The notes beneath the pieces were generated by a model, which had not been told where the DNA came from, made no database searches, and saw nothing but the letters and a program-made list of their open reading frames with translations. Positions 7,575-16,573 of a stretch of DNA of 64,000 bases are shown piece after piece. Each line of letters starts with the position of its first letter. The first letter of the stretch is position 1. A program made the translations under genes and the position numbers. Origin of the DNA: Bacteroidota bacterium (lineage in GTDB: Bacteria > Bacteroidota > Bacteroidia > M30B66); assembly GCA_027490225.1 (NCBI GenBank), contig JAIXYK010000049.1, positions 50,371 through 114,370 of the forward strand, written 5' to 3'.

Positions 7575-9629
7575 TTAATGCGATACTACTAATTTCTGAG
7601 TAGCAACTTTAACATTATTGTAAATAAGCTCAACTAAATATACACCAGCAGTAATGTCGGTGGTTTCTATGATTTGTTGGAAATTATTAATAGTAACAAC
7701 TTTAACAATTCTACCACTTAAATCGGTAATTTGTAAAGTCCCATTAGAAAATTCTGAAGAAACTGTAAGTGTTCTATCAGCAGGATTTGGATAAATATCC
7801 AACTTTGGATTAATAGTATTTATTCCATTTGGCAAAGGAACCTCAAATATTGCATCATTAGTAATTACTGGCTCATTTACATCAAATACTATAGAAGCAC
7901 GATTTGCAATTTCTTGACCTGGTAACAATACTTGATTTGTTTTAACCTTGAAAATTACCGTTCCAATACTTTCAGCAAAATTTTCAGAGCTATCTGGAAG
8001 ATTAATGAAATAATGTACAAATTTTAATGTTCCATCTCCTGTATTTACTAGCATACATTCGTGACTAGCACCTAATAATTCAGCTGTGCTATAATCAAAA
8101 AATGAAGGTAGAATGTCGGTAACTACAACAGTTTGAGCTGGTGCAGTTCCTGTATTTTGGAATTGAATACGGTAAGTGTACCACTGTTCGTTACCTTCAA
8201 CTTCCATGTTGTACACATATTGTGGTGTAGGTGGATTTTTCAGTAACTGTATGTGGTTCGGGTCATAAGAGCCATTTACAATTTGACAAATTTCAGAAGC
8301 ATTGTTATTGTTATTGCAATCGCCTAAAGAACTAACATTAGCCGACATACATTTAAATGTACCGTCTGTAGTGTAGCAACTAAGTGAATCGTACAAATGG
8401 ATAGAAGTTATCTCCCCAAAAACGAGCGTGTCGTTAAAATTCCATGTGTAGGTATTTCCTTCTTGCGAAGAAAACGCAGGCTCGGTGTTATAAAGGTATA
8501 GAGAATCAGGTATTGTCAAAGAAACAGAGTAATTTTCAACCGGAAGCAAACCATGGTTGGTTACAAAAATTACTTGATGGTTATCGTTTCCTGCACAACG
8601 GCGAAAAGGACCAACTGGTGAAATGTGAATTTGAGGGTCTGCACATGTTGAGTCAGGAAATATAAAAAAGTCTAAACTGTCTGCTATTGTTCCAGCTTCA
8701 GTTATGTTTAAATTGAAGCTGGCATTTTCAGGACAATTAACTGTTCCAAAAGGCAGATTTGCAGTTAATCCATTAAAACCTATTTGATAATTGCCAGTGT
8801 CAGCTTCAAAACTGTAAACTCCAGCTTGATTTGTAGAAGTAAATACTTGATTACCATCGCGAATAACTATTTGTCCTGGTAATGCATAGTCGTTACCATC
8901 TACAACACAATTACCATTAAAATCGGCAATTACGCGTCCTGTCATAATACAAGCTTCCGCGCTTATAGTATCAGGGTCGAATCTCCAGGCATCATTAGAA
9001 GTTTGCCAAATACCGTTGTTGTTTCTTCCTGGAACATGGAAAGCTGCAGTTCCATTTGAATTTTGAATGCCTTCGATAGCAAAATTTCCCCAAGATGTAC
9101 CAGAATTGCACAATGGTTTATCGGTAATGTGCATTTCAATATTGTTAGAACCTTCGTATAATTTTAACTGACCAATGTAATTAGTTTGTGGACAACCAAA
9201 ATAGGGTACATTATTATAATTTACGACAAAAATTCTGTTGGGAGCATTTCCTATAGTAGCATAAGAAATCAATGGTTGAAAACCAGGGTCGAGGTCAAAC
9301 CAAGATAGAAAAACAGCGTTTAATGGCGCACTTGTGTCGGGAAGTGATTGGCTTACTGAAAAGTCAGAAAAGTTATTTGCAAAACCCAATTCAAAGCGAA
9401 CATAGCCATTAGATGAGATAAGCAAACTTTCATAAGATTGCCCGAAAAAAACGAATGGAAAACCAATTTGAATTGGACTAGAATACTCATCGTCAGGTAA
9501 AGTAACGAAATTTGTTTGCTCAAACTCTTCTGGAGCAAAGCTAATTTGATATACTCCATAAGGAGTTTGTGCTGAAACCGCTTTTGAAAGTAACAACAAA
9601 AGCACTAAAAATGGTAAAAATTTGTTCAT
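7575..9629 (-). CDS. T9SS-secreted surface protein with DUF7619 domain
   Basis: A 684-residue secreted protein. It has a signal peptide (about 1-20, ending AVSAQ), a beta-rich N-terminal region with a NGYVRFELG-type segment, a short SdrD-B-like stretch (RVIADFNGNCVVDGNDY), then a DUF7619 domain beginning at SYDPN and containing QFQNTGTAPA and ANRASIVFDVNEPVITN. It ends in a type A sorting domain (LDIYPNPADRTL to the C-terminus) that would direct it through the T9SS to the cell surface. It is single-gene, with a strong terminator downstream. It shares the DUF7619 and sorting modules with the tandem pair at 30873 and 32857. Adhesion is likely but not shown. Confidence 0.85.
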   Translation of the reverse strand: MNKFLPFLVLLLLLSKAVSAQTPYGVYQISFAPEEFEQTNFVTLPDDEYSSPIQIGFPFVFFGQSYESLLISSNGYVRFELGFANNFSDFSVSQSLPDTSAPLNAVFLSWFDLDPGFQPLISYATIGNAPNRIFVVNYNNVPYFGCPQTNYIGQLKLYEGSNNIEMHITDKPLCNSGTSWGNFAIEGIQNSNGTAAFHVPGRNNNGIWQTSNDAWRFDPDTISAEACIMTGRVIADFNGNCVVDGNDYALPGQIVIRDGNQVFTSTNQAGVYSFEADTGNYQIGFNGLTANLPFGTVNCPENASFNLNITEAGTIADSLDFFIFPDSTCADPQIHISPVGPFRRCAGNDNHQVIFVTNHGLLPVENYSVSLTIPDSLYLYNTEPAFSSQEGNTYTWNFNDTLVFGEITSIHLYDSLSCYTTDGTFKCMSANVSSLGDCNNNNNASEICQIVNGSYDPNHIQLLKNPPTPQYVYNMEVEGNEQWYTYRIQFQNTGTAPAQTVVVTDILPSFFDYSTAELLGASHECMLVNTGDGTLKFVHYFINLPDSSENFAESIGTVIFKVKTNQVLLPGQEIANRASIVFDVNEPVITNDAIFEVPLPNGINTINPKLDIYPNPADRTLTVSSEFSNGTLQITDLSGRIVKVVTINNFQQIIETTDITAGVYLVELIYNNVKVATQKLVVSH

Positions 9630-9804
9630 AGTGTTGGTTTTTTATGAAGTGTGAAGGTATTTATTTATCTAAGAAAAACAACTTTACTTTCGTATTTATT
9701 TTTTAGAATCATCAACTTCTAATGACACATATTGCCTAAAAATATAAGAAATATAAGCCTTAAAACGGATTTAAAGAAATATTATTTAAATCAAAATATT
9801 TTCC

Positions 9805-9867
9805 ACGTGTCGATTATTTTGCGTTTTTTCGACACGTAATTACTACATGTCGATTGTATCGACATGT
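9805..9867. repeat. Paired-palindrome module, copy downstream of fic
   Basis: Two inverted repeats separated by 7 bases. The first (9805-9837) is ACGTGTCGA, 15 bases, TCGACACGT. The second (9845-9867) is ACATGTCGA, 5 bases, TCGACATGT. The inner half-site TGTCGA is the same in both, and the spacers differ by 10 bases, one helical turn. The same arrangement recurs at 11038-11100. The rest of the 277-bp gap 9630-9906 is AT-rich, with no gene seen. Confidence 0.9.
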
Positions 9868-9906
9868 CAATAAAATGCAACTGCTTGATTATTAAGTATA
9901 ATTATG

Positions 9907-10998
9907 TTATTCAGACAAAACTTTCATTAAACCAGTATTGATATAATAGACCTCTTTACCAATTTTTATTGAAGTGATTAATCCTGTATTTTCTATCTTT
10001 TTTAAGTACTCGGCGGCAGTTTGTCTTTTGGCAATTGAATTTTCTTCTAAAATGCTGGTTTTAATGTAAGGGTAACTAAACAACAAGTCGACTAACTCTT
10101 TAGAATAGGAAGATTTGAGAACTTTTTTAATCAAAGGCTGAGTATCTTGTTTTAGTTGCAAAATGGTATTTATCTTCAATAAAGTCATTTCTGCTGTTTC
10201 GCCAATTCCTTTCAATACAAACTTTACCCAAGCTTCCCAATTGTTTTTTTCTGTTACTTCTCGTAAAAATTTATAATAATCTGATTTATGTTGAATGATA
10301 TATCTACTTAAATATAAAACCGGAAGACCTAATAAATCTTTGTTTATGAGATAAAGTACATTCAAAATTCTTCCTGTTCTACCATTTCCATCACCGAAAG
10401 GATGAATTGCTTCGAACTGATAATGAATAAGCGCCATTTTAATTAAAGGGTCTAAATCGTTTAATGTATCATCATTTATGAATTTCTCTAATTGTGCTAG
10501 CTTCTCTCTGATTAGAGACTCTCCTTCTGGCGGTGTATAAACGATTGATTTAGTAAATGGATTTGCCAACTTTGTTCCTGGATTCTTTCTTATATTATCA
10601 TCAGAATTTCTTAGTTTTTGCATGATTCCAACAAGCATGTTTGTTGTAATAATGCCATTCTTGTTTATCTGCTCTAATCCCCAATACATAGCTTCTCTGT
10701 ACTGAATTACTTCTTTTGCAGCAGGGTTTTTAATTTTGTCGGTTATGTTTAGTGAGGCTTTATACAGTTCATCTTGTGTGGTAACAATGTTCTCAATTGC
10801 ATTAGACTCTTTACTTTCCTGAAGAATAATGGTATTAAGAAGTAAATTAGGATTTGGAAGTGTTAGACAATAACCTTTTAGTTCTGCCAAAAGCTTGTTG
10901 GCTTTTATTGTAAGTTTAAAAATTTCGGGAGTTTCCAAATCTGCTTTTGGAGGCAAGTCTGGCAAGGAATTGTAAGGTTGATTTTTATTGAAATTCAT
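9907..10998 (-). CDS. Fic family protein with C-terminal winged helix
   Basis: Fic enzymes transfer AMP (or another nucleotide moiety) to protein hydroxyls. The catalytic motif HPFGDGNGR is complete at residues 199-207. The inhibitory motif SNAIEN (65-70) fits (S/T)xxxE(G/N) in the N-terminal half, making this a class II autoinhibited Fic. The last ~60 residues (from KELVDLLFSYPYIKTS) form a winged-helix DNA-binding domain. I prefer the ATG at 10998 (MNFNKNQPYN) to an in-frame one at 11028; the result is 363 residues, normal for this class. The gene stands alone on its strand and is flanked by identical palindrome modules, the upstream one about 40-100 bases before the start, where an autoregulatory operator would sit. 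Its target protein is unknown. Confidence 0.92.
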   Translation of the reverse strand: MNFNKNQPYNSLPDLPPKADLETPEIFKLTIKANKLLAELKGYCLTLPNPNLLLNTIILQESKESNAIENIVTTQDELYKASLNITDKIKNPAAKEVIQYREAMYWGLEQINKNGIITTNMLVGIMQKLRNSDDNIRKNPGTKLANPFTKSIVYTPPEGESLIREKLAQLEKFINDDTLNDLDPLIKMALIHYQFEAIHPFGDGNGRTGRILNVLYLINKDLLGLPVLYLSRYIIQHKSDYYKFLREVTEKNNWEAWVKFVLKGIGETAEMTLLKINTILQLKQDTQPLIKKVLKSSYSKELVDLLFSYPYIKTSILEENSIAKRQTAAEYLKKIENTGLITSIKIGKEVYYINTGLMKVLSE

Positions 10999-11037
10999 GG
11001 CATGCGAATATAGTAATTCAATTAACACTTCGGAATA

Positions 11038-11100
11038 ACGTGTCGATTATTTTGCGTTTTTTCGACACGTTCTGATAACGTGTCGATTGTATCGACATAT
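11038..11100. repeat. Paired-palindrome module upstream of fic (candidate operator)
   Basis: Second copy of the module at 9805-9867. The 33-bp first palindrome (11038-11070) is identical base for base to 9805-9837. The second (11078-11100) keeps TGTCGATTGTATCGACA, with changes only at the ends. The 7-base linkers differ (TCTGATA against AATTACT), so the palindromes are conserved while the linker is not. Placed 40-102 bases before the fic start, it is a good candidate binding site for the Fic winged helix. Confidence 0.85.
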
Positions 11101-11124
11101 TAAAATGATAATATTTGCTTCTAC

Positions 11125-11210
11125 AGCCCGCGCCCGCGATAGGAGCAAATTAGCTCCCAATTTGCTTTTCGCAAAATGGGACTAATGCGGATAGCGCGTT
11201 AAGGCGCCCA
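11125..11210. repeat. GC-rich intergenic element E1
   Basis: GC-rich stretch (AGCCCGCGCCCGCGATAGG ... GATAGCGCGTTAAGGCGCCC) in AT-rich surroundings, containing a hairpin CCCAATTTGC (11156-11165) with GCAAAATGGG (11171-11180), one mismatch. It resembles the dispersed non-coding repeats common between Bacteroidota genes. Five other islands of this type lie in the window. Confidence 0.6.
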
Positions 11211-11215
11211 AAAAA

Positions 11216-12772
11216 TTAACTTTCTAAGAACCGTTTGGTTGCTTGTGCACAATTTTGTCCATCCATGGCGGCCGATACAATTCCTCCGGCGTAACCTGCG
11301 CCTTCACCGCAAGGGAAAAGTCCTTTTATTTGAAGGTGTTGCAAGGTTTCTGGGTCTCTTGGAATGCGCACTGGTGTTGAAGTACGAGATTCTACTCCAT
11401 GCAAAACAGCTTCGTTTGTAAAATAACCGCGCATTTTATTGTTGTAGTTTTTAAGGGCGATTTGCAATCTGCTTGAAACTGCTTCTGGTAAAACGGAATA
11501 TAAATCTACTGAGGAAATGCCTGGTTGGTAAGAAGTTGGCGGCAGCGTTACTGAAGTTTTCTTGTTTACAAAATCTACCATGCGTTGTGCTGGAACGGTT
11601 TGATTTCCTCCTGCTGAAATGCACGCAGTCTGTTCAATAGCTTGTTGCAAATACATTCCTGCCAATGCACCATGTTGGGCAAATTGAACCTGGTCTTCGG
11701 GCAAAATTTCCACTACAATTCCCGAATTTGCGAAAGGGTTGTTGCGGCGCGAAGGCGACCAACCATTGGTAACTACTTCACCTGGGCTAGTGGCACAAGG
11801 AGCAATAATTCCACCCGGACACATGCAAAAAGAATACACTCCGCGCCCATTTACTTGCTCCACCAAAGAATAGGAGGAGGGAGGTAAAAACTCACCGCGG
11901 TCTGCACATTTGTATTGAATGGAATCTATTAATGTTTGTGGATGTTCTATGCGAATGCCAAGTGCAAATGGTTTACTTTCTAAAACGATGTTTTGATTGT
12001 GAAGGATTTGGTAAATATCTCTTGCAGAATGGCCAGTTGCCAGAATGCAGGCTTTGGCTGAGAATGTTATTCCATCAGCAGTTTTTATGCCTGTAAACGC
12101 AGCGTTTTTTATAATGAACTCGGTAACTTTTGAATTAAAATGCACTTCACCACCATGTGCAATAATGCTTTCGCGCATGGCCGTAATAATTCCCGGTAGT
12201 TTATTGGTACCAATATGTGGATGCGTTTCTATGAGAATTTCAGGTACGGCTCCATGTTCAAAAAAAGTATTGAGCACAGACTGGATGCTTCCTCTTTTGT
12301 TGGAACGGGTGTACAATTTCCCATCAGAATAAGTTCCGGCTCCACCTTCTCCAAAACAATAGTTAGATTCGGGATTTACAATGTGTTCTTTGTTGATGGC
12401 AGCCAAATCTCGGCGGCGATCGCGCACGTTTTTACCACGCTCCAATACAATAGGTTTTAAGCCTAATTCAATCAATTGCAAGGCTGCAAAAAGTCCTGCT
12501 GGACCAGCACCAATCACAATGACTTCTGTGGAATTTTTTACGTTTTTGTAAGCTGGTCGTTCTATTTTTGAATGAGGCAAAACTTCGTTAATGGCAACAT
12601 TTACCTGCACTTGTATTTTTACTTGTCGGCTGCGCGCATCTATAGACCTTCTTAAAAGCTCCACTTGCACTACATCAGTATAACTTAAGCCAAGATGGCG
12701 AATAACAGCTTGTTTGAGTAAATCTGGACTAAAGCCTTCTTCTGGTGAAAGGGAAAGATGAAGCGTTTGCAT
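11216..12772 (-). CDS. FAD-dependent oxidoreductase (COG2509-type)
   Basis: A 518-residue flavoprotein with an N-terminal ~75-residue domain ahead of the Rossmann motif GAGPAG (88-93), followed by IVLERGKNVRDRR and the family-typical CFGEGGAGTYSDGKLYTR. The C-terminal GLFPCGEGAGYAGGIVSAA closes the FAD site. Members of this group are widespread in bacteria, but their substrate is not established. It is the last gene of a five-gene minus-strand run, 3 bases after porT. Confidence 0.8.
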   Translation of the reverse strand: MQTLHLSLSPEEGFSPDLLKQAVIRHLGLSYTDVVQVELLRRSIDARSRQVKIQVQVNVAINEVLPHSKIERPAYKNVKNSTEVIVIGAGPAGLFAALQLIELGLKPIVLERGKNVRDRRRDLAAINKEHIVNPESNYCFGEGGAGTYSDGKLYTRSNKRGSIQSVLNTFFEHGAVPEILIETHPHIGTNKLPGIITAMRESIIAHGGEVHFNSKVTEFIIKNAAFTGIKTADGITFSAKACILATGHSARDIYQILHNQNIVLESKPFALGIRIEHPQTLIDSIQYKCADRGEFLPPSSYSLVEQVNGRGVYSFCMCPGGIIAPCATSPGEVVTNGWSPSRRNNPFANSGIVVEILPEDQVQFAQHGALAGMYLQQAIEQTACISAGGNQTVPAQRMVDFVNKKTSVTLPPTSYQPGISSVDLYSVLPEAVSSRLQIALKNYNNKMRGYFTNEAVLHGVESRTSTPVRIPRDPETLQHLQIKGLFPCGEGAGYAGGIVSAAMDGQNCAQATKRFLES

Positions 12773-12775
12773 GTG

Positions 12776-13510
12776 TTACTCGAAAGTAATAGAAAAATAG
12801 AATGCTTTAGAGCGCAATGCATCTAAACCTCCTGTAAAAATATTACCTTCTTGCACTAGTAAATTGCTGAGGCCGTAAGCCATTTTAATTTCTGGGGTAA
12901 ACTTAAAATACTGAGAATAAAAATCGAAGCCCATTCCGATTTCAAAAGCAAGGTCGTTTCTTTTTAATTTTAGAATTTTCTCACCTTGGTCGTCAACTTT
13001 GTTTTGAGAAGCAAGGTCAATCATTGGTTTTACACCACCCAACACATACGTTCTGAAATTGGTATGTCTTGAGGATTTAAATTTTAACAATAAAGGAAAC
13101 TCGAGTAAAGTAGATTCTACTGGTTTGTTTCTGGTAACTAATGAATCGAATGTTTTGTAATTAATGGTATAAGTTAATCTTCTTTCACCAAATGAAAGGG
13201 TTGGTAAAAATCGCAAATCGAAATTGTCTCCCATGTGTAAGTTTGCAATAATACCTAAGGTAAAACCAGCACCACTAAAATTTTGGATGACATTAAGTGA
13301 ATCGAGAATTCTTATATCTTTAACAGGCTTAGTAACAAAATCCAAGCTATTGACACCTAACAAGAAACCAAAGTGTATGGTTTGCCTGTCGTAGTTTGGT
13401 AAGTTTAAGATTTTCCGATTTTGAGCATTCCCCATTGAAGCAATGGACAACACTACCACCAGAAGTAGAAAGCGTATTTTTATCACGTACTTAGTAATCG
13501 TTTGCTTCAA
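12776..13510 (-). CDS. porT: PorT-family outer-membrane protein of the type IX secretion system
   Basis: A 244-residue beta-barrel protein with a signal peptide ending near residue 29 (SMGNAQ) and the PorT opening NRKILNLPNYDRQTIHFGFLLG. The rest alternates polar and hydrophobic residues, as in eight-stranded barrels, and ends in aromatic FYFSITFE. PorT was found as a component required for T9SS export in Porphyromonas. Its position directly after ubiE/menG is a conserved arrangement in Bacteroidota and strengthens the call over the many generic PorT-like barrels. The T9SS cargo proteins elsewhere in the window would depend on it. Confidence 0.85.
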   Translation of the reverse strand: MKQTITKYVIKIRFLLLVVVLSIASMGNAQNRKILNLPNYDRQTIHFGFLLGVNSLDFVTKPVKDIRILDSLNVIQNFSGAGFTLGIIANLHMGDNFDLRFLPTLSFGERRLTYTINYKTFDSLVTRNKPVESTLLEFPLLLKFKSSRHTNFRTYVLGGVKPMIDLASQNKVDDQGEKILKLKRNDLAFEIGMGFDFYSQYFKFTPEIKMAYGLSNLLVQEGNIFTGGLDALRSKAFYFSITFE

Positions 13511-13526
13511 CGAAAGTTAATTAGAT

Positions 13527-14249
13527 TTATTTTATTGCAGTGTACAGACTAACGATTCCAAAAGTTACACGTTCGCAGTTCATCTTTGTAAAACCATTGT
13601 TTTCAGCGATATCTGTAAATTCTTTTCCTTCGGGAAATGCATTTACAGAATCGAACAAATACTGATATGCGGAGGTATCTTTTGAAATAATTTTTCCAAA
13701 CCAGGGGCAAAAGTATTTGAAATAAAAGTTATATAGTTGTTTCACAGGAAAAATTTTCGGTTTAGAAAATTCTAGAATCACCACTTTGCCACCTGGTTTC
13801 AAAACGCGGTGCATTTCTGAAAGGCCCTTAGAAAGGTTTTCGAAGTTTCTTACACCAAAGGCAACTGTAATAGCATCGAAACTATTTGTTGCAAATGTTA
13901 AATTTTCGGAATCGCCATTTTGTAATTGAATGATGTGCTGCAAGTTTTTCTTTTGAATTTTTTCTCTGCCAATTTCTAGCATTCCATCAGAAATATCTAC
14001 TCCGATTATTTTTTCGGGATGTAGTTGTTGCATTGTAATGGCCACATCTCCTGTACCTGTGGCAATGTCTAAAATGGATTGAGGTTTAATTTTTTTCAAT
14101 TCCCTCACCATTTTTTTTCTCCAATACACATCAATGCCAAAGGATAGCGAGCGATTTAAAAAATCGTACTTGCCTGAAATGGCATCGAACATTTGGGCAA
14201 CTTGTTGCTTTTTACTGTCTTTAGAATGAGAATATGGTGTAACTGACAT
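13527..14249 (-). CDS. ubiE: Demethylmenaquinone methyltransferase
   Basis: Class I SAM-dependent methyltransferase of 240 residues catalysing the last C-methylation of menaquinone. The SAM motif is DIATGTGDVA, followed by the UbiE signatures FLNRSLSFGIDVYWRKKMV and AFGVRNFENLSKGLSEMHRVLKPGG. Since Bacteroidota normally respire with menaquinone, menG is the functional name. It lies 16 bases upstream of porT and 33 bases downstream of the heptose kinase gene in the same direction. Confidence 0.93.
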   Translation of the reverse strand: MSVTPYSHSKDSKKQQVAQMFDAISGKYDFLNRSLSFGIDVYWRKKMVRELKKIKPQSILDIATGTGDVAITMQQLHPEKIIGVDISDGMLEIGREKIQKKNLQHIIQLQNGDSENLTFATNSFDAITVAFGVRNFENLSKGLSEMHRVLKPGGKVVILEFSKPKIFPVKQLYNFYFKYFCPWFGKIISKDTSAYQYLFDSVNAFPEGKEFTDIAENNGFTKMNCERVTFGIVSLYTAIK

Positions 14250-14282
14250 GGTGTGAATAACAGTAATGGCGCTTAATTGTTT

Positions 14283-15284
14283 CTAGTTATTTGCCAAAAG
14301 TTTGATGGCTTCATTTTTTAAAATTGCTGCGTCAATAGGAACAACGCCTACTTTTTCACAAACAATTCCTCCTGCGAGGTTTGCCAATTGCGCCATAAAT
14401 GATGTGCTTGTTTCAGCTGCCAAGCATAAAGTAGCTGTGGCAATTACTGTATCGCCAGCGCCACTTACATCGGTTATTGACCTAATATGTGCAGGGAAAT
14501 GTTCATTTGCATTTGCTTCACCCACATACACACCATTTTCTGATAAAGTAATCAATGAAATTTGGTGATGAAGATTCTCTCTTAAAAGTTCATCGGCAGA
14601 TTTTACTGCTTCAATATCTTTAGCTGGAATTTCTATTTTCAGCCCTTCGCGCATTTCTTTAAGATTTGGCTTAAAGAGCGTTACGTTTTTGTAAAAATTA
14701 AAATTTCTCTTCTTAGGGTCAACAGCAACGGGAATCTTTTTCTGTTGTGCCAATTTAACAACATTCTCAATTAACTGCTCGTTTATCAGGCCTTTATCAT
14801 AATCTTCAAACACAATGGCATCTATGGAAGTTCCATTGATGAGCTTTAGCACATGTGCTTCAAAATTTCCAGCTGTTTCATCATCTAACAAACTACTGTC
14901 TTCCGCATCTACACGCAGCAATTGGTGGTTGTTACCAATAATTCTGGTTTTTACTGTTGTGGGCCTTTCACAAGAAATAATGCCTTTTGTTGGAAGTTTC
15001 TCTTCTTCAAGTAATTCTATAAAAATATCGGCTTCTCTATCTTTACCAATAGTTGCAGCTAAAATTGGGATTCCACCTAAGGCAGCAATATTTCTGGCCA
15101 CATTCGCTGCTCCGCCTAAACGATGTTCGCGTTTTTTTACATTTACAATGGGAACTGGAGCTTCAGGCGAAATGCGGTCTACAGCCCCCCAAATATAGCT
15201 ATCGAGCATAACGTCGCCAATTACCAAAACAGTAAGTTGGTGAAACCGCTCAAATAATTTTTCAATTGCTGCTTTTTGCATCAA
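14283..15284 (-). CDS. hldA: Heptose-7-phosphate kinase (HldE kinase-domain homologue, PfkB family)
   Basis: A 333-residue ribokinase-family enzyme, expected to phosphorylate D-glycero-beta-D-manno-heptose 7-phosphate at C1 for lipopolysaccharide core synthesis. It shows the HldE-type N-terminus (VLVIGDVMLDSYIWGAVDRISPEAPVPIV cut across residues ~19-47), HRLGGAANVARNIAALGG and the catalytic DVSGAGDT. The adenylyltransferase half of HldE is missing, so it is a stand-alone kinase. The stop of the aminotransferase gene overlaps its start by four bases. HldD, a later enzyme of the same pathway, is encoded at 41890. A related sugar kinase role is less likely. Confidence 0.85.
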   Translation of the reverse strand: MMQKAAIEKLFERFHQLTVLVIGDVMLDSYIWGAVDRISPEAPVPIVNVKKREHRLGGAANVARNIAALGGIPILAATIGKDREADIFIELLEEEKLPTKGIISCERPTTVKTRIIGNNHQLLRVDAEDSSLLDDETAGNFEAHVLKLINGTSIDAIVFEDYDKGLINEQLIENVVKLAQQKKIPVAVDPKKRNFNFYKNVTLFKPNLKEMREGLKIEIPAKDIEAVKSADELLRENLHHQISLITLSENGVYVGEANANEHFPAHIRSITDVSGAGDTVIATATLCLAAETSTSFMAQLANLAGGIVCEKVGVVPIDAAILKNEAIKLLANN

Positions 15285-16474
15285 ACCAAACTTTCTAAAC
15301 CGGCTTTTAATCGTTTTACAGATTCAATAATTTGTACTTCTGATACAGCATAAGACAAGCGAATAGAGTCGTTACAACCAAATGCTTCTCCACCAACTGT
15401 AGCCAATTGAAACTCATTCAGCAAATACATGGTAAGTTCCTGTGGTGTTTGAATGAGTTGTCCAGCACCCATTTTGCCTAAGAATGCTGATACATTCGGA
15501 AAAAAGTAAAAAGCTCCTTCGGGTAAATTTACCTGCAAATCCTTTATTTCTTTCAACAAACCATACATCAAATCGCGTCTGTGATGAAATCCTTTTACCA
15601 TTTCTCCAATTACTTCCGGATCAGCTTCTAATGCAGCAATTGCAGCACGCTGTGTAACAGAGCAAGTTCCCGAGGTTATTTGTCCCTGAAATTTATCACA
15701 TGCATCGGCAATCCATTTGGGCGCGCCAATATAGCCCAATCTCCAGCCAGTCATGGCGAAACTTTTAGAAAGTCCATTCACTGTAATTGTGCGGTCGTAA
15801 ATTTCTGGGAAAGAAGCTATGCTGGTATGTTTTCCTTCAAAGCGAATGTGCTCATAAATCTCATCAGAAATAATATAAATATCTGGATAATGCTGGAAGA
15901 ACTGAGCCATTGCTTTGAGTTCATCATGGCTGTAAACCGAACCAGTTGGGTTACATGGTGAACTAAAAATCATCATCCTAGTTTTAGGAGTAATATGCGG
16001 AGCTAATTGTTCAGGCGTAATTTTAAAATCGTGTTCAATTCCTGAATAAATTACAACAGGAATACCTCCAGCCAGTCGAATCATTTCGATATAACTCACC
16101 CAATATGGTGCTGGCAATAACACTTCATCACCAGGGTCAACCAAACTTAAAATAGCATTTGCTATAGATTGTTTAGCGCCTGTTGATACTACAATTTGCT
16201 CAGGAGTATAATTCAAACCATTGTCGCGTTTAAATTTTGTAGAAACAGCTTGACGTAATTCTGCAAAACCGGCAACGGGTGTATAATGTGTAAAATTTTC
16301 GTCGATGGCCAATTTCGCGGCATCTTTTACAAATTGAGGTGTGTCGTAATCGGGTTCACCAATGCTTAAACTGATGATATCTTTACCTAAAGCTTTTAAT
16401 TCTCTGCTACGTCTTGCCATTGCAAGCGTTTCAGATTCACTGAGCACCATTAACCTTTTGGATACTTTATTCAT
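15281..16474 (-). CDS. aspC: PLP-dependent aminotransferase, class I (aspartate aminotransferase type)
   Basis: A 397-residue fold-type I aminotransferase. The PLP lysine lies in GLSKSFAMTGWRLGY, with upstream FSSPCNPTGSVYS and ISDEIYEHIRF supplying the cofactor-binding Asn and Asp/Tyr. The beginning (LSESETLAMARRSRELKALG) matches the I-gamma aspartate/prephenate aminotransferase group. It is the first gene of the five-gene minus-strand run, with a TAGGTTTG box 26 bases upstream. Substrate range (aspartate, prephenate or aromatic acids) cannot be read from the sequence. Confidence 0.88.
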   Translation of the reverse strand: MNKVSKRLMVLSESETLAMARRSRELKALGKDIISLSIGEPDYDTPQFVKDAAKLAIDENFTHYTPVAGFAELRQAVSTKFKRDNGLNYTPEQIVVSTGAKQSIANAILSLVDPGDEVLLPAPYWVSYIEMIRLAGGIPVVIYSGIEHDFKITPEQLAPHITPKTRMMIFSSPCNPTGSVYSHDELKAMAQFFQHYPDIYIISDEIYEHIRFEGKHTSIASFPEIYDRTITVNGLSKSFAMTGWRLGYIGAPKWIADACDKFQGQITSGTCSVTQRAAIAALEADPEVIGEMVKGFHHRRDLMYGLLKEIKDLQVNLPEGAFYFFPNVSAFLGKMGAGQLIQTPQELTMYLLNEFQLATVGGEAFGCNDSIRLSYAVSEVQIIESVKRLKAGLESLV

Positions 16475-16499
16475 ATTTGGATGGTCAAAAAAACAAATG

Positions 16500-16507
16500 C
16501 AAACCTA
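16500..16507 (-). promoter_or_regulatory. Candidate -7 element of the aminotransferase operon
   Basis: The minus strand reads TAGGTTTG, a full match to TAnnTTTG, 26 bases before the ATG at 16474. It is one half of a divergent promoter pair with 16538-16545. Confidence 0.55.
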
Positions 16508-16537
16508 AGGGAATTTTTACAATCCATACGATTGGAG

Positions 16538-16545
16538 TATCTTTG
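16538..16545 (+). promoter_or_regulatory. Candidate -7 element of the RPE-like/DAHP/KdsC run
   Basis: The plus strand reads TATCTTTG, matching TAnnTTTG, 29 bases before the ATG at 16574. A T-rich GAATTTTTAC at 16511-16520 could be part of the upstream element. Confidence 0.55.
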
Positions 16546-16573
16546 CCCGCTTTTTTATTGAAGCATTTCCTTC

